This document shows, piece after piece, positions 43,768 to 53,400 of a stretch of 64,000 nucleotides of DNA. The stretch spans positions 1 through 64,000 of the forward strand of contig CAYSPT010000003.1 of NCBI GenBank assembly GCA_964432985.1, read 5' to 3'. How positions within the stretch are numbered: the stretch's first letter is position 1; every line of letters starts with the position of its first letter. The position numbers and the translations under genes were made by a program. The notes under the pieces were generated by a model, which saw only the letters and a list, made by a program, of their open reading frames with translations, did not search any database and was not told where the DNA came from. This DNA is from CAYSPT01 sp964432985. GTDB taxonomy: Bacteria > Muiribacteriota > CAYSPT01.

Positions 43768-45551
43768 TTTTTATCCGGTGTGTCAGCCTTCGGCTCGTCA
43801 GCCGCAGGCTCGTAATCCGCAGGCTCGTAAGCCGCAGGCTCCTCACCTGCAGGTTCTTCAGTACCGCCCGTCTCTCGTTCCACGATGTAGTTGCCCATAA
43901 CCAGGCAGTCAATTTCGCTTCGCTGGTAACACTTGATGGCGTCGTCGGGCGAGCAAACGATGGGCTCGCCCCGCCGGTTGAACGAGGTGTTGAGCACCAT
44001 GGGCACCCCGGTGATCGCTTCAAACTCCTTGATGAGGTGCCAGTAGCGTGAATTGGCATTCTTGCTCACCGTCTGCACCCGGGCCGTCCCGTCCACGTGG
44101 GTGATAGCGGGAACCTCTGATTGCTTGTTTTCCAGCACCCGGGGAGCCTGCAGCATAAAGGGAGAAGCAACGGACATTTCGAAGTACTCGTGAGCCTTCT
44201 CAAGCAGAACCGAAGGCGCGTAAGGTCTGAACGGTTCGCGGTGTTTCACCTTCGAGTTAAGCATCTCTTTCATGTCCGGATTGCGGGGATCGGCCAGGAT
44301 GGAGCGGTTGCCCAGCGCCCGGGGGCCGAACTCACAGCGTCCCTGGAACCAGCCCACGATCTCGCCGGCGGCGATCTTCTCTGCCACCACGCAGTACAGC
44401 TCGGGGCAGTTGATTTGTCTGAGCTCCAGGTTGGCGTTGATAAGGGAGCGTCGGATCTGCTCGCTCAGGTAGTCGGGCCCCAGGTAGGCGTGCAGCATCA
44501 CCTCGTTGCGCGGGTACCCCGAAAGCGTGTTGTAGACGTACATGGCCGCCCCTAAAGCCCCGCCGGCGTCACCGGCGGCGGGCTGCACGAAGATATCCGT
44601 GAAGGGTGTCTCTTCGAGTATTCGGGTGTTGGCCACGCAGTTGAGAAATACTCCCCCGGCCAGGCACAATTTGTCGAGACCCGTTACATCGTGCAGGTGC
44701 CGGGCCATATCCACCAGGATGTCCTCGGTGAAGCGCTGGAGGCTGGCGGCGATATCGCAATGCCGCTGGTTGATTTCAGCTTCCGGCTCCCTGGGCGGGC
44801 CGAAGAGGTCCACGAACTTCTCGCTGTACATCCTGGTTCCCTTATTGAAACCGAAATAGCTGTGGTCCATCCGGAAACTGCCGTCGGGCTTTATCTCCAC
44901 CATCTTTTTGAACATGTCCAGGCAGATGGGCTTGCCGTAACTGGCCAGCCCCATCACCTTGCCTTCGCCCCTGAGCGCCTGGAATCCCAGGAAGGTGGTG
45001 ACAGCCGCGTACAGCAGGCCGAGAGAGTCGGGGTAGTGGATCTCCTTGAGCACATCGATTTCGATTCCTTTGCCCCGGGCGTAACTGGCGGTGGCGTACT
45101 CCCCCACCCCGTCCACCACCAGGATGGCCGCCTCGGGAAACGGCGACACCAGAAAGGTGCTGGCCGCGTGGGACAGATGATGTTTGACGAACAGCACCTT
45201 TCCCACATACCCCACATCTTTCTTTATCTTCATGGGCAGGATGAGGCGTTCCTCGAGCCACGGCGGCATGGTGTCCAGGAAGTTCTTCAGGGAAAACGGC
45301 CAGGAGCGCAGGTGCTCCATGATCACCCGGGCGAACTTGAGAAACGGCTTCTCGTAGAATCCCACCAAATCTATGTCGTAGACGCTGATCTTTCCCGCCT
45401 GCAGGCAGTAGTTGACGGCGTTGATGGGAAAGGCGGGGGAGTTCTTATCGCGGGTGAACCGCTCCTCCTGGGCCGCCGCCACCACCTTGCCGTCGCGGAC
45501 CAGGCAGACCGCCGCGTCGTGATAATAACAGGATATTCCCAGTACGTTCAT
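43764..45551 (-). CDS. NodU/CmcH-family carbamoyltransferase
   Basis: A 595-residue carbamoyltransferase: MNVLGISCYYHDAAVCLV, VKHHLSHAASTFLVSPF (His ligands), LVVDGVGEYATAS, LCLAGGVFLNCVAN, FGPRALGNRSILADPR. It moves carbamoyl from carbamoyl phosphate through an adenylate to a hydroxyl of a sugar or small molecule. The last about 30 residues are a Pro/Glu/Ala five-residue repeat. It lies in a minus-strand set with DUF5989, SxtJ-like and SGNH genes, a known neighbourhood for these enzymes. Product unknown. Confidence 0.93.
   Translation of the reverse strand: MNVLGISCYYHDAAVCLVRDGKVVAAAQEERFTRDKNSPAFPINAVNYCLQAGKISVYDIDLVGFYEKPFLKFARVIMEHLRSWPFSLKNFLDTMPPWLEERLILPMKIKKDVGYVGKVLFVKHHLSHAASTFLVSPFPEAAILVVDGVGEYATASYARGKGIEIDVLKEIHYPDSLGLLYAAVTTFLGFQALRGEGKVMGLASYGKPICLDMFKKMVEIKPDGSFRMDHSYFGFNKGTRMYSEKFVDLFGPPREPEAEINQRHCDIAASLQRFTEDILVDMARHLHDVTGLDKLCLAGGVFLNCVANTRILEETPFTDIFVQPAAGDAGGALGAAMYVYNTLSGYPRNEVMLHAYLGPDYLSEQIRRSLINANLELRQINCPELYCVVAEKIAAGEIVGWFQGRCEFGPRALGNRSILADPRNPDMKEMLNSKVKHREPFRPYAPSVLLEKAHEYFEMSVASPFMLQAPRVLENKQSEVPAITHVDGTARVQTVSKNANSRYWHLIKEFEAITGVPMVLNTSFNRRGEPIVCSPDDAIKCYQRSEIDCLVMGNYIVERETGGTEEPAGEEPAAYEPADYEPAADEPKADTPDKK
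43784..43858 (-). repeat. Five 15-bp tandem repeats at the carbamoyltransferase 3' end
   Basis: Units on the plus strand are variants of CAGCCGCAGGCTCGT (43784, 43799, 43814, 43829, 43844). Translated on the minus strand they give five-residue repeats of the type xEPAx, outside the folded enzyme. Confidence 0.9.
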
Positions 45552-45653
45552 GGTTACCTCACCTATCTGTTCCTATCAATAATTCACTATTTAATCCACG
45601 ATTAGTTATCCACGTATATTTCATTAACGTCGGCATCAGGCCGGCGCTTCTCA

Positions 45654-45848
45654 TCACACCCCGGCGTAGATAAACGATATAATCACGGAAGGGCCGATGT
45701 AGTACACTATAAACGCCAGAAACGCCAGCATGATGAGGACCGGCGCCAGCAGGTACATCTTGTGCCGCCGGATCATGTACCACATTTCTTTCAGGATGAA
45801 GCCGACCTTCTGGAACATCTCCTTTATGGCTTCGAATATCCTGCCCAT
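45654..45848 (-). CDS. DUF5989 family small membrane protein (copy 1)
   Basis: ATG 45848, preceded by AGGAGAT, gives a 64-residue protein: an amphipathic start (MGRIFEAIKEMFQKVGFILKE), then MYLLAPVLIMLAFLAFIVYY and a short hydrophobic tail ending IYAGV. The build matches DUF5989 proteins that accompany carbamoyltransferases and SGNH hydrolases. An upstream ATG at 45866 is in frame but has no ribosome site. Confidence 0.75.
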   Translation of the reverse strand: MGRIFEAIKEMFQKVGFILKEMWYMIRRHKMYLLAPVLIMLAFLAFIVYYIGPSVIISFIYAGV

Positions 45849-45922
45849 CCGCGTATCTCCTAACAATCACGTTCATTTGCCGTGCCCGGTCCGGGCCGCT
45901 GAAGCAGCCCGGGCCAATCCGC

Positions 45923-46153
45923 TTACGACTCCCGTTCGCACTCCTCCATGCTGGCCTCGTAACCTTCGGCTTCCAGCCAGTACGAGTTATCAACCGGTCC
46001 AGCCGGTACCAGCCGCCGGCGGCTGAACAGGTAGACCAGCGGATAGGTAAGACCGAGTCCGATAATGTACAGCAGCACCAGGCAGATGAAGATCAATATC
46101 TTCTGCACAAACTTGACGATGACGCCGGTAACACGTTTGAGTGTTTCCATCAT
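45923..46153 (-). CDS. Short SxtJ-like membrane protein
   Basis: A 76-residue protein with one or two hydrophobic segments (FVQKILIFICLVLLYIIGLGLTYPL) and a tail ending YLFSRRRLVPAGPVDNSYWLEA. The YY/LTPxG...SYW layout is like the C-terminal half of SxtJ proteins, which are usually about 130 residues. Here the N-terminal half is absent, so it is either a minimal version or a different family. It lies between the SGNH and DUF5989 genes. Confidence 0.55.
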   Translation of the reverse strand: MMETLKRVTGVIVKFVQKILIFICLVLLYIIGLGLTYPLVYLFSRRRLVPAGPVDNSYWLEAEGYEASMEECERES

Positions 46154-46171
46154 TGAGCCTCTTTCTTGCCC

Positions 46172-47113
46172 TTATTCCGATGGGATTCCGGCGTTTAAAC
46201 CGGCCTCCCGGATGATTGTTTCAGCCACGGCCTTAGCCACCAGCAGGTTACCCCGGGCGGTGCAGTGGCCGAAATCCCCGCCGAACCGGTCTTTAAATAC
46301 CTCTTCGTACGGCTCGCCGGCGAGGATCTTTTTAAAATTCTGCTCGTTGTCCACAAACATAATGCCTTCAGATCGGCGGGATTCATAATCAGCGACCGGG
46401 TCGCCGGCGTCAAACAACTCCCGCAGCGGCTTTAGCGGGCGCACGGGATACTGGACGATCACCAGCTTGATCCCACGCTCCCGGGCGGCACGGGACATCA
46501 CGTCGAAATTGTGCCGGGTGGCCGGGTTGGTATACATGTTCTCGGGAGGGCTGAACTGCTCTTCGCCGCTGGTCAGGTGGTGCCAGATGAGACGCATGAC
46601 CTTGTAGGACTTGAGCTTCTTGAACAGGGCCGAGTCCTGCCCAGAAATACCCCGGTAGAACAAGACACCTGCTTCGTTGATTCCGGTCATCATGACCACG
46701 GCACGGGGCCGGTACTGCTCGATAAACTCCGCAAAATGTTCTGCCATGTAAGCGGTGTTCGCTTCCACCCGCCCCTTGTTGATCACGGTGTATTTCGAAT
46801 CTCCGGAAGTTTCGTTGAGCACTTGTTCGAGCTGGCGGGGCCACGAATCCAGTCCCCCCAGGGCGGTCATTGAATCTCCCAGGCACAGCACACAAATAGT
46901 GTCTTTCTGTTTTAGCGCCGCCCGGTTGCGCCGGTCTTGCAGAGAATTGAACATAAAATAGCCGGCCCGGGTCACCAGCTCCATCAGCACCAGGCACAGG
47001 AAGATCCCGAACAAAACTGCTGCTATCTTCTGGGGTATACTGCCCTTCTGCGGGGAAGCCTCCCCATTTGACGGATAAGATCCGGATGTCACCTCATCGC
47101 TATCGTGCTGCAT
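46172..47113 (-). CDS. SGNH/GDSL hydrolase, membrane anchored
   Basis: A 313-residue protein from ATG 47113 (a TTG at 47146 is the farther alternative). An N-terminal TM (AAVLFGIFLCLVLMELVTRA) precedes an SGNH domain: CVLCLGDSMTALGG (Ser), VINKGRVEANTA, VVMMTGINEAG (Asn block), and DFGHCTARGNLLVA (Asp and His). All catalytic blocks are present. Such enzymes, next to carbamoyltransferases, are thought to act on polysaccharide acyl groups. It follows a DUF5989 gene. Confidence 0.85.
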   Translation of the reverse strand: MQHDSDEVTSGSYPSNGEASPQKGSIPQKIAAVLFGIFLCLVLMELVTRAGYFMFNSLQDRRNRAALKQKDTICVLCLGDSMTALGGLDSWPRQLEQVLNETSGDSKYTVINKGRVEANTAYMAEHFAEFIEQYRPRAVVMMTGINEAGVLFYRGISGQDSALFKKLKSYKVMRLIWHHLTSGEEQFSPPENMYTNPATRHNFDVMSRAARERGIKLVIVQYPVRPLKPLRELFDAGDPVADYESRRSEGIMFVDNEQNFKKILAGEPYEEVFKDRFGGDFGHCTARGNLLVAKAVAETIIREAGLNAGIPSE

Positions 47114-47187
47114 GCGTATCGTGTACCTTCCCTCTGGCAAATCCAATCATTCACAACGTATTCAGTTGTATCGCGAAGTCCTCCGGA

Positions 47188-47367
47188 TTAGAAGAGACCG
47201 TAGATAAAAGGAATGAGAAACGAATCACCGAAGACCACCAGCAGCACCCCCACCAGGACAACGAAGATGACGATAGGCAGCAGCCAGAGCTTCTTGTTGT
47301 TTTTCAAGAAATTCCAGAAGTTCTTGATAAAACCCCTGCGCCCGGGCACCCCGCTATTCAGTGACAT
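47188..47367 (-). CDS. DUF5989 family small membrane protein (copy 2)
   Basis: ATG 47367 with GGGAGGG upstream gives 59 residues: MSLNSGVPGRRGFIKNFWNF, then KLWLLPIVIFVVLVGVLLVVF and IPFIYGLF. This is closer to the DUF5989 consensus (hydrophobic LLPIIxxxxxxG, ending APFIYxLF-like) than copy 1. It is first in the cassette. The two copies suggest a paired function with the SGNH and carbamoyl steps. Confidence 0.8.
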   Translation of the reverse strand: MSLNSGVPGRRGFIKNFWNFLKNNKKLWLLPIVIFVVLVGVLLVVFGDSFLIPFIYGLF

Positions 47368-47574
47368 TATTTCCCTCCCAGTAGACAAACGTACACCGGT
47401 GCTGCCAGGATTCCGCCGCACCATCATCAGCCGTCATCCATATTACCTGAACCTGCCGGCACTTCCGCAACCTCGTGGTGGAAATTCTCAATTGATATGG
47501 ACAGTCCGGACACCGCGTCCTATCGTGACCGGTCACATCACCTTACAACAACACACACAACCGCATTACCCGGA
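47368..47574. other. Intergenic region between the permease and the carbamoyltransferase cassette
   Basis: About 207 bp. It must hold the promoter of the minus-strand cassette; TAATAT on the minus strand near 47442 could be a -10, but no convincing -35 stands at the right distance. A short minus-strand ORF here (47354-47536) has no ribosome site and overlaps the DUF5989 start. Confidence 0.4.
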
Positions 47575-49872
47575 TTACAGCCACCGTCTGATCCAGGATC
47601 TGAATCCGCCGGATGCGCGCACGATGGCCAGTGGCCCGTCATACCTCCTGGCGATGACCTCGGGTATCGACCGGCGCCCCACCCGGTACAGAAGCGGCAC
47701 CCGGGTGTAGCCAAGGATAACCAGGTCATAATCTTCCGCTTCTTCGAGGATGGCCTTGACGATACCGCTTGAGCGGATGATCTTGGTGCTTATCTGCTCG
47801 GGATCCAGGCCGGTCTTTTCCAGGTTATCTTTTACGAATGCTTGAATGTCGAAGGGCCGGGGGCGGTCCGTCTCCACCTTCAAGGCTACGATCTCGGCAT
47901 TCTTTTCCCCCAGTATCCCGGCGGTTTCAAGAGCGAACACCCCGTTGAGCTCAGCTGCCAGCGGCACCAGTATCCGCTTGAACTGGTGGAACCGGTAATC
48001 CTTGAGGATGATGGTGTCGCAAGGAGTCCTTTCCACCACGGCGTCAACGGTGCTGCCAAAGGTGAACATCCGGGAGCGAGGCTGCCCGTGCCACCCCATG
48101 AGCAGCAGGTCGGTGTTCCTCTCCCGTACGGCGCTCACGATACCCCGGGGGACCGCCCGGCAGTACCGCATGGTGGTGCTCACCGGGAAGGAAGGCTCCA
48201 GGTAGAGCCGGGCCTCCACGATAGCCTCGCGGCCTTCCATCATGTAGCGGTCCGCATCCGAGAGCGGCACCTGCTCGGGGACCTCCACCATGTTCAGCAG
48301 CCTTACCCCACCCTTCTTGGCGGCACAGAACCGATAGGCGGCCCGCACCAGGTTCAGGGCGTTGGCCGGGTCCACCACCGGCACCATGACCTTGTAGTCG
48401 CCTTCCACGAAGGTTTCCTTCTCCTCCAGCACCAGTATCTCGTCCTCGGTGGCCTTCACGTGGGTTATCCCGTACACCTTGTACAGGAACCAGCCCGAGA
48501 GTATCCAGGCCGGGGCGATGATCCAGGCGATCAGGCTCATGTGTACCAGCCACACCGCCAGCACGCACTGACAGATGATGGCCAGGATGGGAAACAACGG
48601 GAACAGCGGCATCAAAAATCCGTAATTGAGCTCGTCGCCCATGTTGCGGCGTATTTTTATCACGCAGACGTTCACCATGAAGAACAGGAACAAAAACATG
48701 ATGCTGGCGCTGGAAGCCACATCAAGCGTCGGCAGGAACACCGCCACCACGATCAGCAGCACCCCGGTGAGCACCAGCGCCGACCAGGGGGTTTTCGTCT
48801 TTTCGGAGATCAGTGCGAAAAACGACGGCAGCATCCGGTCGCGTCCCAGGGCGTAGGCTGCCCGGGTGGCCGAGTACACCGTGGCGTTGAGCGCAGAGGT
48901 GGAGGCGAAGATCACCGCCAGGGTCAAAAGGAAGTTGCCGAAGGGCATCAGCTGTGCCACCGCCTCGCCAAAACCGCGCTCCTGGAACTGGGCGATCCAC
49001 TCCCAGGGGACCAGGGTCTCTCCCAGTGTACCGCCTGGTGCGGCCACCGTTCTGACCAGATCGGGGCTGGCCTTGACCGCCACGATGGAGGCGAAGGCCA
49101 CCAGCACGTAGGTCACCGTCACCAGGTAGACCGAGTAGAGCATGGCCTTTGGCAGGTTGCGCTTGGGGTCGACAGTCTCGTCACCGGCCTGGGCGATGAC
49201 CTCGAAACCTTCAAAGGCCACGTAGGTGAACCCCATGGTGCCCAGAAGCGGCAGCCACTTGTTAGGCAGGAACGGCTCGAAGTTCTGCAGACGCTCGGGA
49301 TTCTTCAGCGCCACCACGATACCCACCGCGCCGATCAGGAGCATGAAAACGGTCTGCCCCAGGGTGAAGAACGCTCCCACCTTGCCGGTCTCGGAGGCGC
49401 CGCGGTAGTTGATCCACAGGAAAAATACCGCCACCAGCAGGGCCGTCAGTTTTACCGTGACATTCGTGCTGAACGGCACCCACTGAAGCAGCCCCAGGGT
49501 CTGAAGGTACCGGATGGTGTAGATAGCGAAGGTGATGGCGTACATGCTTCCCGCCACCGATGAGGCGAACCACTCCATCCACCCGGCGACGAAGCTGGTG
49601 CCCCGTCCGAAGCCCACCCGGGCGAAATTATAGGCGCCGCCGGCACGGGGGATGGCGGAACTCAACTCAGCGTACGACATAGCCGAGAAAATGGCGATAA
49701 CGCCGTTTAAGGCAAAGGTCAGCAGCACCCCGCCGGGCCCCACGTGGGCGATGGAGGTGCCGATACCCAGGAACACCCCGGCGCCGATCATCATCCCCAC
49801 ACCCATCATGGTGACGTGCATCAGGGTGAGATCGCGGGACAGCTCCGATTTCAGATGGGGATCGCTGCTCAT
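47575..49872 (-). CDS. APC-family permease with two UspA domains
   Basis: A 765-residue protein. Residues 1-450 hold about 12 TMs of an amino acid-polyamine-cation permease (LMHVTMMGVGMMIGAGVFLGIG; GFTYVAFEGFEVIAQAGDE). Two universal-stress (UspA) domains follow. The first keeps the ATP motif G-2x-G-9x-G-S (GWHGQPRSRMFTFGS); the second (DYDLVILGYTRVPLLYRVG) does not. Nucleotide binding may gate transport. The ATG overlaps the stop of a 49-residue membrane protein. Substrate not predictable. Confidence 0.93.
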   Translation of the reverse strand: MSSDPHLKSELSRDLTLMHVTMMGVGMMIGAGVFLGIGTSIAHVGPGGVLLTFALNGVIAIFSAMSYAELSSAIPRAGGAYNFARVGFGRGTSFVAGWMEWFASSVAGSMYAITFAIYTIRYLQTLGLLQWVPFSTNVTVKLTALLVAVFFLWINYRGASETGKVGAFFTLGQTVFMLLIGAVGIVVALKNPERLQNFEPFLPNKWLPLLGTMGFTYVAFEGFEVIAQAGDETVDPKRNLPKAMLYSVYLVTVTYVLVAFASIVAVKASPDLVRTVAAPGGTLGETLVPWEWIAQFQERGFGEAVAQLMPFGNFLLTLAVIFASTSALNATVYSATRAAYALGRDRMLPSFFALISEKTKTPWSALVLTGVLLIVVAVFLPTLDVASSASIMFLFLFFMVNVCVIKIRRNMGDELNYGFLMPLFPLFPILAIICQCVLAVWLVHMSLIAWIIAPAWILSGWFLYKVYGITHVKATEDEILVLEEKETFVEGDYKVMVPVVDPANALNLVRAAYRFCAAKKGGVRLLNMVEVPEQVPLSDADRYMMEGREAIVEARLYLEPSFPVSTTMRYCRAVPRGIVSAVRERNTDLLLMGWHGQPRSRMFTFGSTVDAVVERTPCDTIILKDYRFHQFKRILVPLAAELNGVFALETAGILGEKNAEIVALKVETDRPRPFDIQAFVKDNLEKTGLDPEQISTKIIRSSGIVKAILEEAEDYDLVILGYTRVPLLYRVGRRSIPEVIARRYDGPLAIVRASGGFRSWIRRWL

Positions 49873-50018
49873 TTCTTCAGCTCTTTCTGGATCTCACGCG
49901 CCGAGTGCAGGTCCTTGTCGGCGATCATATCGATGGTGTGCCGGCTCCACAGCGTGAGCCAGGTCACGGTGCTCAGAGAGAAGAAAATGAGAATAGTCCC
50001 TATTAATATATCAGCCAT
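49869..50018 (-). CDS. Single-TM small protein coupled to the permease
   Basis: A 49-residue ORF: MADILIGTILIFFSLSTVTW as TM, then WSRHTIDMIADKDLHSAREI and a Lys-rich end. The TGA overlaps the permease ATG (ATGA). The coupling and clear TM make it a likely permease subunit or stabiliser. Its own ribosome site (GGGAATAGAG) is weak, which fits coupling to the short ORF upstream. Confidence 0.6.
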   Translation of the reverse strand: MADILIGTILIFFSLSTVTWLTLWSRHTIDMIADKDLHSAREIQKELKK

Positions 50019-50023
50019 ATACT

Positions 50024-50098
50024 CTATTCCCTAATTCGTTGTGCAGTTTGGCCGGTACCGTCATTGTCCGGATTTACCGGACAATCCACATAAGTCAT
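50024..50098 (-). CDS. 24-residue ORF in the permease leader
   Basis: ATG 50098 follows GGAGGAT with a 6-nt spacer, the best ribosome site in the region, and encodes MTYVDCPVNPDNDGTGQTAQ... with TAG 5 nt before the next ATG. A perfect hairpin lies inside it. It may be a leader peptide controlling the permease genes. Confidence 0.45.
   Translation of the reverse strand: MTYVDCPVNPDNDGTGQTAQRIRE
50063..50085. promoter_or_regulatory. Hairpin in the permease leader (proximal)
   Basis: ATTGTCCGG and CCGGACAAT are perfect 9-bp arms with a 5-nt loop, located within the 24-residue ORF. Confidence 0.6.
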
Positions 50099-50111
50099 GC
50101 GCCGATCCTCC

Positions 50112-50137
50112 GATCAAGTAGGAAGACATACTTGATC
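50112..50137. promoter_or_regulatory. Hairpin in the permease leader (distal)
   Basis: GATCAAGTA and TACTTGATC are perfect 9-bp arms with an 8-nt loop, just upstream of the ribosome site of the 24-residue ORF. Could be an operator or an RNA element. Confidence 0.6.
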
Positions 50138-50183
50138 AGCGAATCTATTTTTCATGCCATATTTATATAATAAACAGTCGCAT

Positions 50184-50212
50184 ACTATAATCTATAAGCG
50201 GATTTTCGTCAA
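50184..50212 (-). promoter_or_regulatory. Candidate sigma70 promoter of the permease operon
   Basis: On the minus strand TTGACG, a 17-bp spacer and TATAGT. The start site near 50177 gives a leader of about 160 nt with two hairpins and two short ORFs. Confidence 0.6.
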
Positions 50213-50341
50213 GATACGGCACGGAGGACAGAGCGAGCGCGCTTGAACAGAGCGGGCGTACCTGACCGTGCGCACCTGACCTGGTTAGGTGAAAACTCAA
50301 GCATGGATATTTAAGATTCAGGGCAGGGGTGCCTGGCTACA

Positions 50342-50385
50342 GGTTGTATCAGATTTGAGACAATTGTACCAAATCTGATACAACC
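50342..50385. repeat. 44-bp near-perfect palindrome
   Basis: Arms GGTTGTATCAGATTTG (50342-50357) and CAAATCTGATACAACC (50370-50385) are perfectly complementary; the 12-nt centre contains ACAATTGT on the same axis, so 40 of 44 positions are symmetric. It begins 27 nt beyond the S74 gene stop (minus strand). No T-tract follows, so it may be an mRNA-stabilising hairpin, an operator or a mobile-element trace. Confidence 0.8.
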
Positions 50386-50412
50386 CTATGAAGGAGACCC
50401 CAGGCTCCTGCC

Positions 50413-53400
50413 TTACCGCCGTTCAAGCGCCTCCAGGCGCGACATTATCTCGGCGTTCCGGGCTTTGAGGGTCTCGATCTCGGAATCCTTCTGTGCCTTG
50501 AGTTCCTTGACGGCTTCGATCAGGATAGCGGACATCCGGCCGTAGTCGATACTGCGGGCGTCCTCGCCGTTTTCCTCCCAGAGCACCAGCTCCGGTACCA
50601 CGACCCCCACCTCCTCGGCGATACACCCGATGTCTTCCTTGCCGTCATTCTTCCAGGTGTACCGGACACCCCGGAGGTCCATCACCTGCTGAAGGGCGTG
50701 ATCGAGGCTCTGGATATTATCCTTCCAGCGCCGCGAACTGTAGGTGGTCCAGGCATCAGCGATGGGATCAGTGGCGGAGCTCTGCACTACAGTGAGAATA
50801 TTGTTCGCGGTGGTGGTACCGATACCGACGTTGCCGCCGGATACATTCAGAGCGGTGGTCGTCCCCTGCCCGTTGACACCGAAGTAATCGTTGGCTCCAT
50901 CCCACCAGATATTGGCTTTGATCGTGCCGTTTTCATACAGGTCGTAAAACGTTGAAGAGCCGTCGGGGCAATCGATCCTCATACCAGTGGTGCCCGAACC
51001 GTAGATATGGAGTTTGTCGCCGGGGCTGTAGGTGCCGATACCGACGTTGCCGGAAGTATCGATGGTCAACCGTGCCGCGCCGGCGGTTTCATCGAAGATA
51101 TTGAGTTTTCCGGCACCGATAGAACTCAATTGTCCTATACTGCTGATAGCCCAGCTATGGCCGTTCGTAGAAGTGTTCTTCAACCTGATATCCGTGGCGT
51201 TCGTGTTGTCGCTTTCAACCTGCAGCTTTACCGCCCCCGCGTCACCCGGGCCGATGGATAGGTTGCCCGAACCGTTTAGCTTCATCCACTGGGTGACGGT
51301 GGAGCCGCTTATATCGCCGAAGATCATGCCTCCGTTGGCGCCGCCTTTATGGTTGAGTATCCAGGACTGCCCCCCACTGCTGCGGTTCCACTGCAGGTGC
51401 AGGCCCTGCCCGCTGTTGGGAAGCGAGGAGACATCGCTGGTGAAATTCCTGGAATGCAGGCCGGAGCCGAAACTGCCAAGCCCATTGACATCAAGCTTTG
51501 CCGCCGGGCTGNNNNNNNNNNNNNNNNNNNNNNNNNNNNNNNNNNNNNNNNNNNNNNNNNNNNNNNNNNNNNNNNNNNNNNNNNNNNNNNNNNNNNNNNN
51601 NNNNNNNNNNNGCGGTCTTGAAGTGAAAGCTGTTGTCTCCCGTAAGGCCTACTTCGCCCCGCAGAGCGCCCGCGTCTCGGAAGATCACACTGGCAATGCC
51701 GGCAGTGGCCGTCTTACCGATGTACACCCTGCTGGAGTTGGCCGCGCTGGTGAAGTTGCTGTACGATCCGGCTTCGAAGGCATGGGTGGTGCCAAGAACA
51801 TGCAGCTTGGTTCCCGGAGCGGAAGTGCCGATACCGACGCTGCCGTTGAAAGCCAGCACATCGCTGTTGAAATCGCCGTATATCAAGGAGGAATCCTTGT
51901 CAGCAGCCGTGTTGTGGATATACAGCTTGTTGGAGCCGGTTTCAGACCATCCCGCTTGATTCCCGATCATGACATTACCGGAGCCCGAGACATTATTGAA
52001 TCCGGCATCATAGCCGATCAAGGTATTTTCCACACCGTCCGCTGTCTTATTGCCTGCACCATAACCTACAGCCGTGTTTTTATATCCAGTGCTGTTTGTA
52101 TACAAGGTAGCGCCACCCACGGCCACATTTAGATATCCCGTCGTAGTGGAATACAATGCCGAGAGCCCAACCGCGGTATTCCTGTGCCCTTCCGTGTTGC
52201 TATAGAGAGCTCCCTTTCCAAGACCGGTGTTCCAGTAACCCGTCGTGGTGGAGCCAAGCGACGCGAAGCCGACAGCGGTGTTGAACTCTCCCGTTGTGAA
52301 CGCATCAAGCGACGAGTTGCCAACGGCGGTATTGCCCGTGCTGGTACCGGTAAAGTTGCCGGCGTATTCGCCGACGAAGGTATTCTGCGTACCGTAATTG
52401 TGGGCAAACCGGTTCGAGCCGAGCTGTATCACCCCGGCGGATGATGACGCGGTTGTGGGGAGCACCAGGTTGCCGCTCAAACCGATATTCCCGGCCACGT
52501 CGAGCGCTTGTCCCGGCGACGTCGAGCCGATACCAACGCTGCCGGCGTTGTCCACGTAGAGGGTGCCGCCGTCGATGTTCAGGTCGGCGGTGTTGGTGTC
52601 CAGGTCGATGGTGGTGGTGGCGTCCAAGGTCAGGGCGTCGGACACCTTGCTGAAGTCGATGGAGTCGTCGGCCAGGCTGGACACCGAAAGGTCGGTCAAG
52701 CCCGAGCCGCTGCCGGTGACGACACCGTCTTTCAAAAGCACGCCGTCGATGGTGACCCCGGCGGCGGCGGTCTTTTCACTGATGGTGTCGGAGGAAACCG
52801 AGGTGAATGTCCCGGCGCCGGCGCTGCTGCCGCCGATGGTTGCCCCGTCGATGGCGCCGCCGTCGATGTCGACGCTGTCGGCGCCCTGGGTAGCGATGGT
52901 GCCCAAACCCAGGGAGGTGCGGCCGGTGGCGGGGGTGAGCCCGGTGGCGCCGCCGTCCCACTTGAGCCGGTCGGTGTAGGCGGTATCCCAGTTGGAGGAG
53001 CCAGCCACTTTCGACGCCGTCAACTCACCGTCGGCCAGGTCCTGCAGGTCGGCGTCGAGACGGGCGTTGTCAACCGTACCGGAAGCCAGGTTGCTGGCGT
53101 TGAGCGAAGTCAGGGCCGATCCGTCAAGAGAAGCGAAATAGGTGGACGATATCCCGGCGATCTTGCCGTCGCCGTTGATCAGGTCGACGTTCCCGCTGCC
53201 GAACTGGGCGGCGCCCTGCACGTCCAGCAGGGCGGCGGGAGTTTCGGTGCCGATACCCACGTTGCCGGTGTTGGCCACGGTCAATCTTGTGGTTGTTCTC
53301 GTTTGCAGCGAAATCACACCGGTACCGTTTGAAACGCTGTCGGCCCCGATGGTGGTGGATCCTTCATTGATAACACCACCCGAGCTGCCGAGACCGGTCA

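Noticed and set aside
47354..47536. 60-codon minus ORF with CPDCPYQ
   Set aside because: No ribosome site and overlaps the DUF5989 start in another frame; probably chance.
47842..49563. 573-codon plus-strand ORF
   Set aside because: It is antisense to the APC-UspA permease, which has clear motifs; composition is that of a shadow frame.
52508..53332. 274-codon plus-strand ORF of Val/Gly/Asp-rich sequence
   Set aside because: Antisense shadow of repetitive S74 fibre coding sequence.
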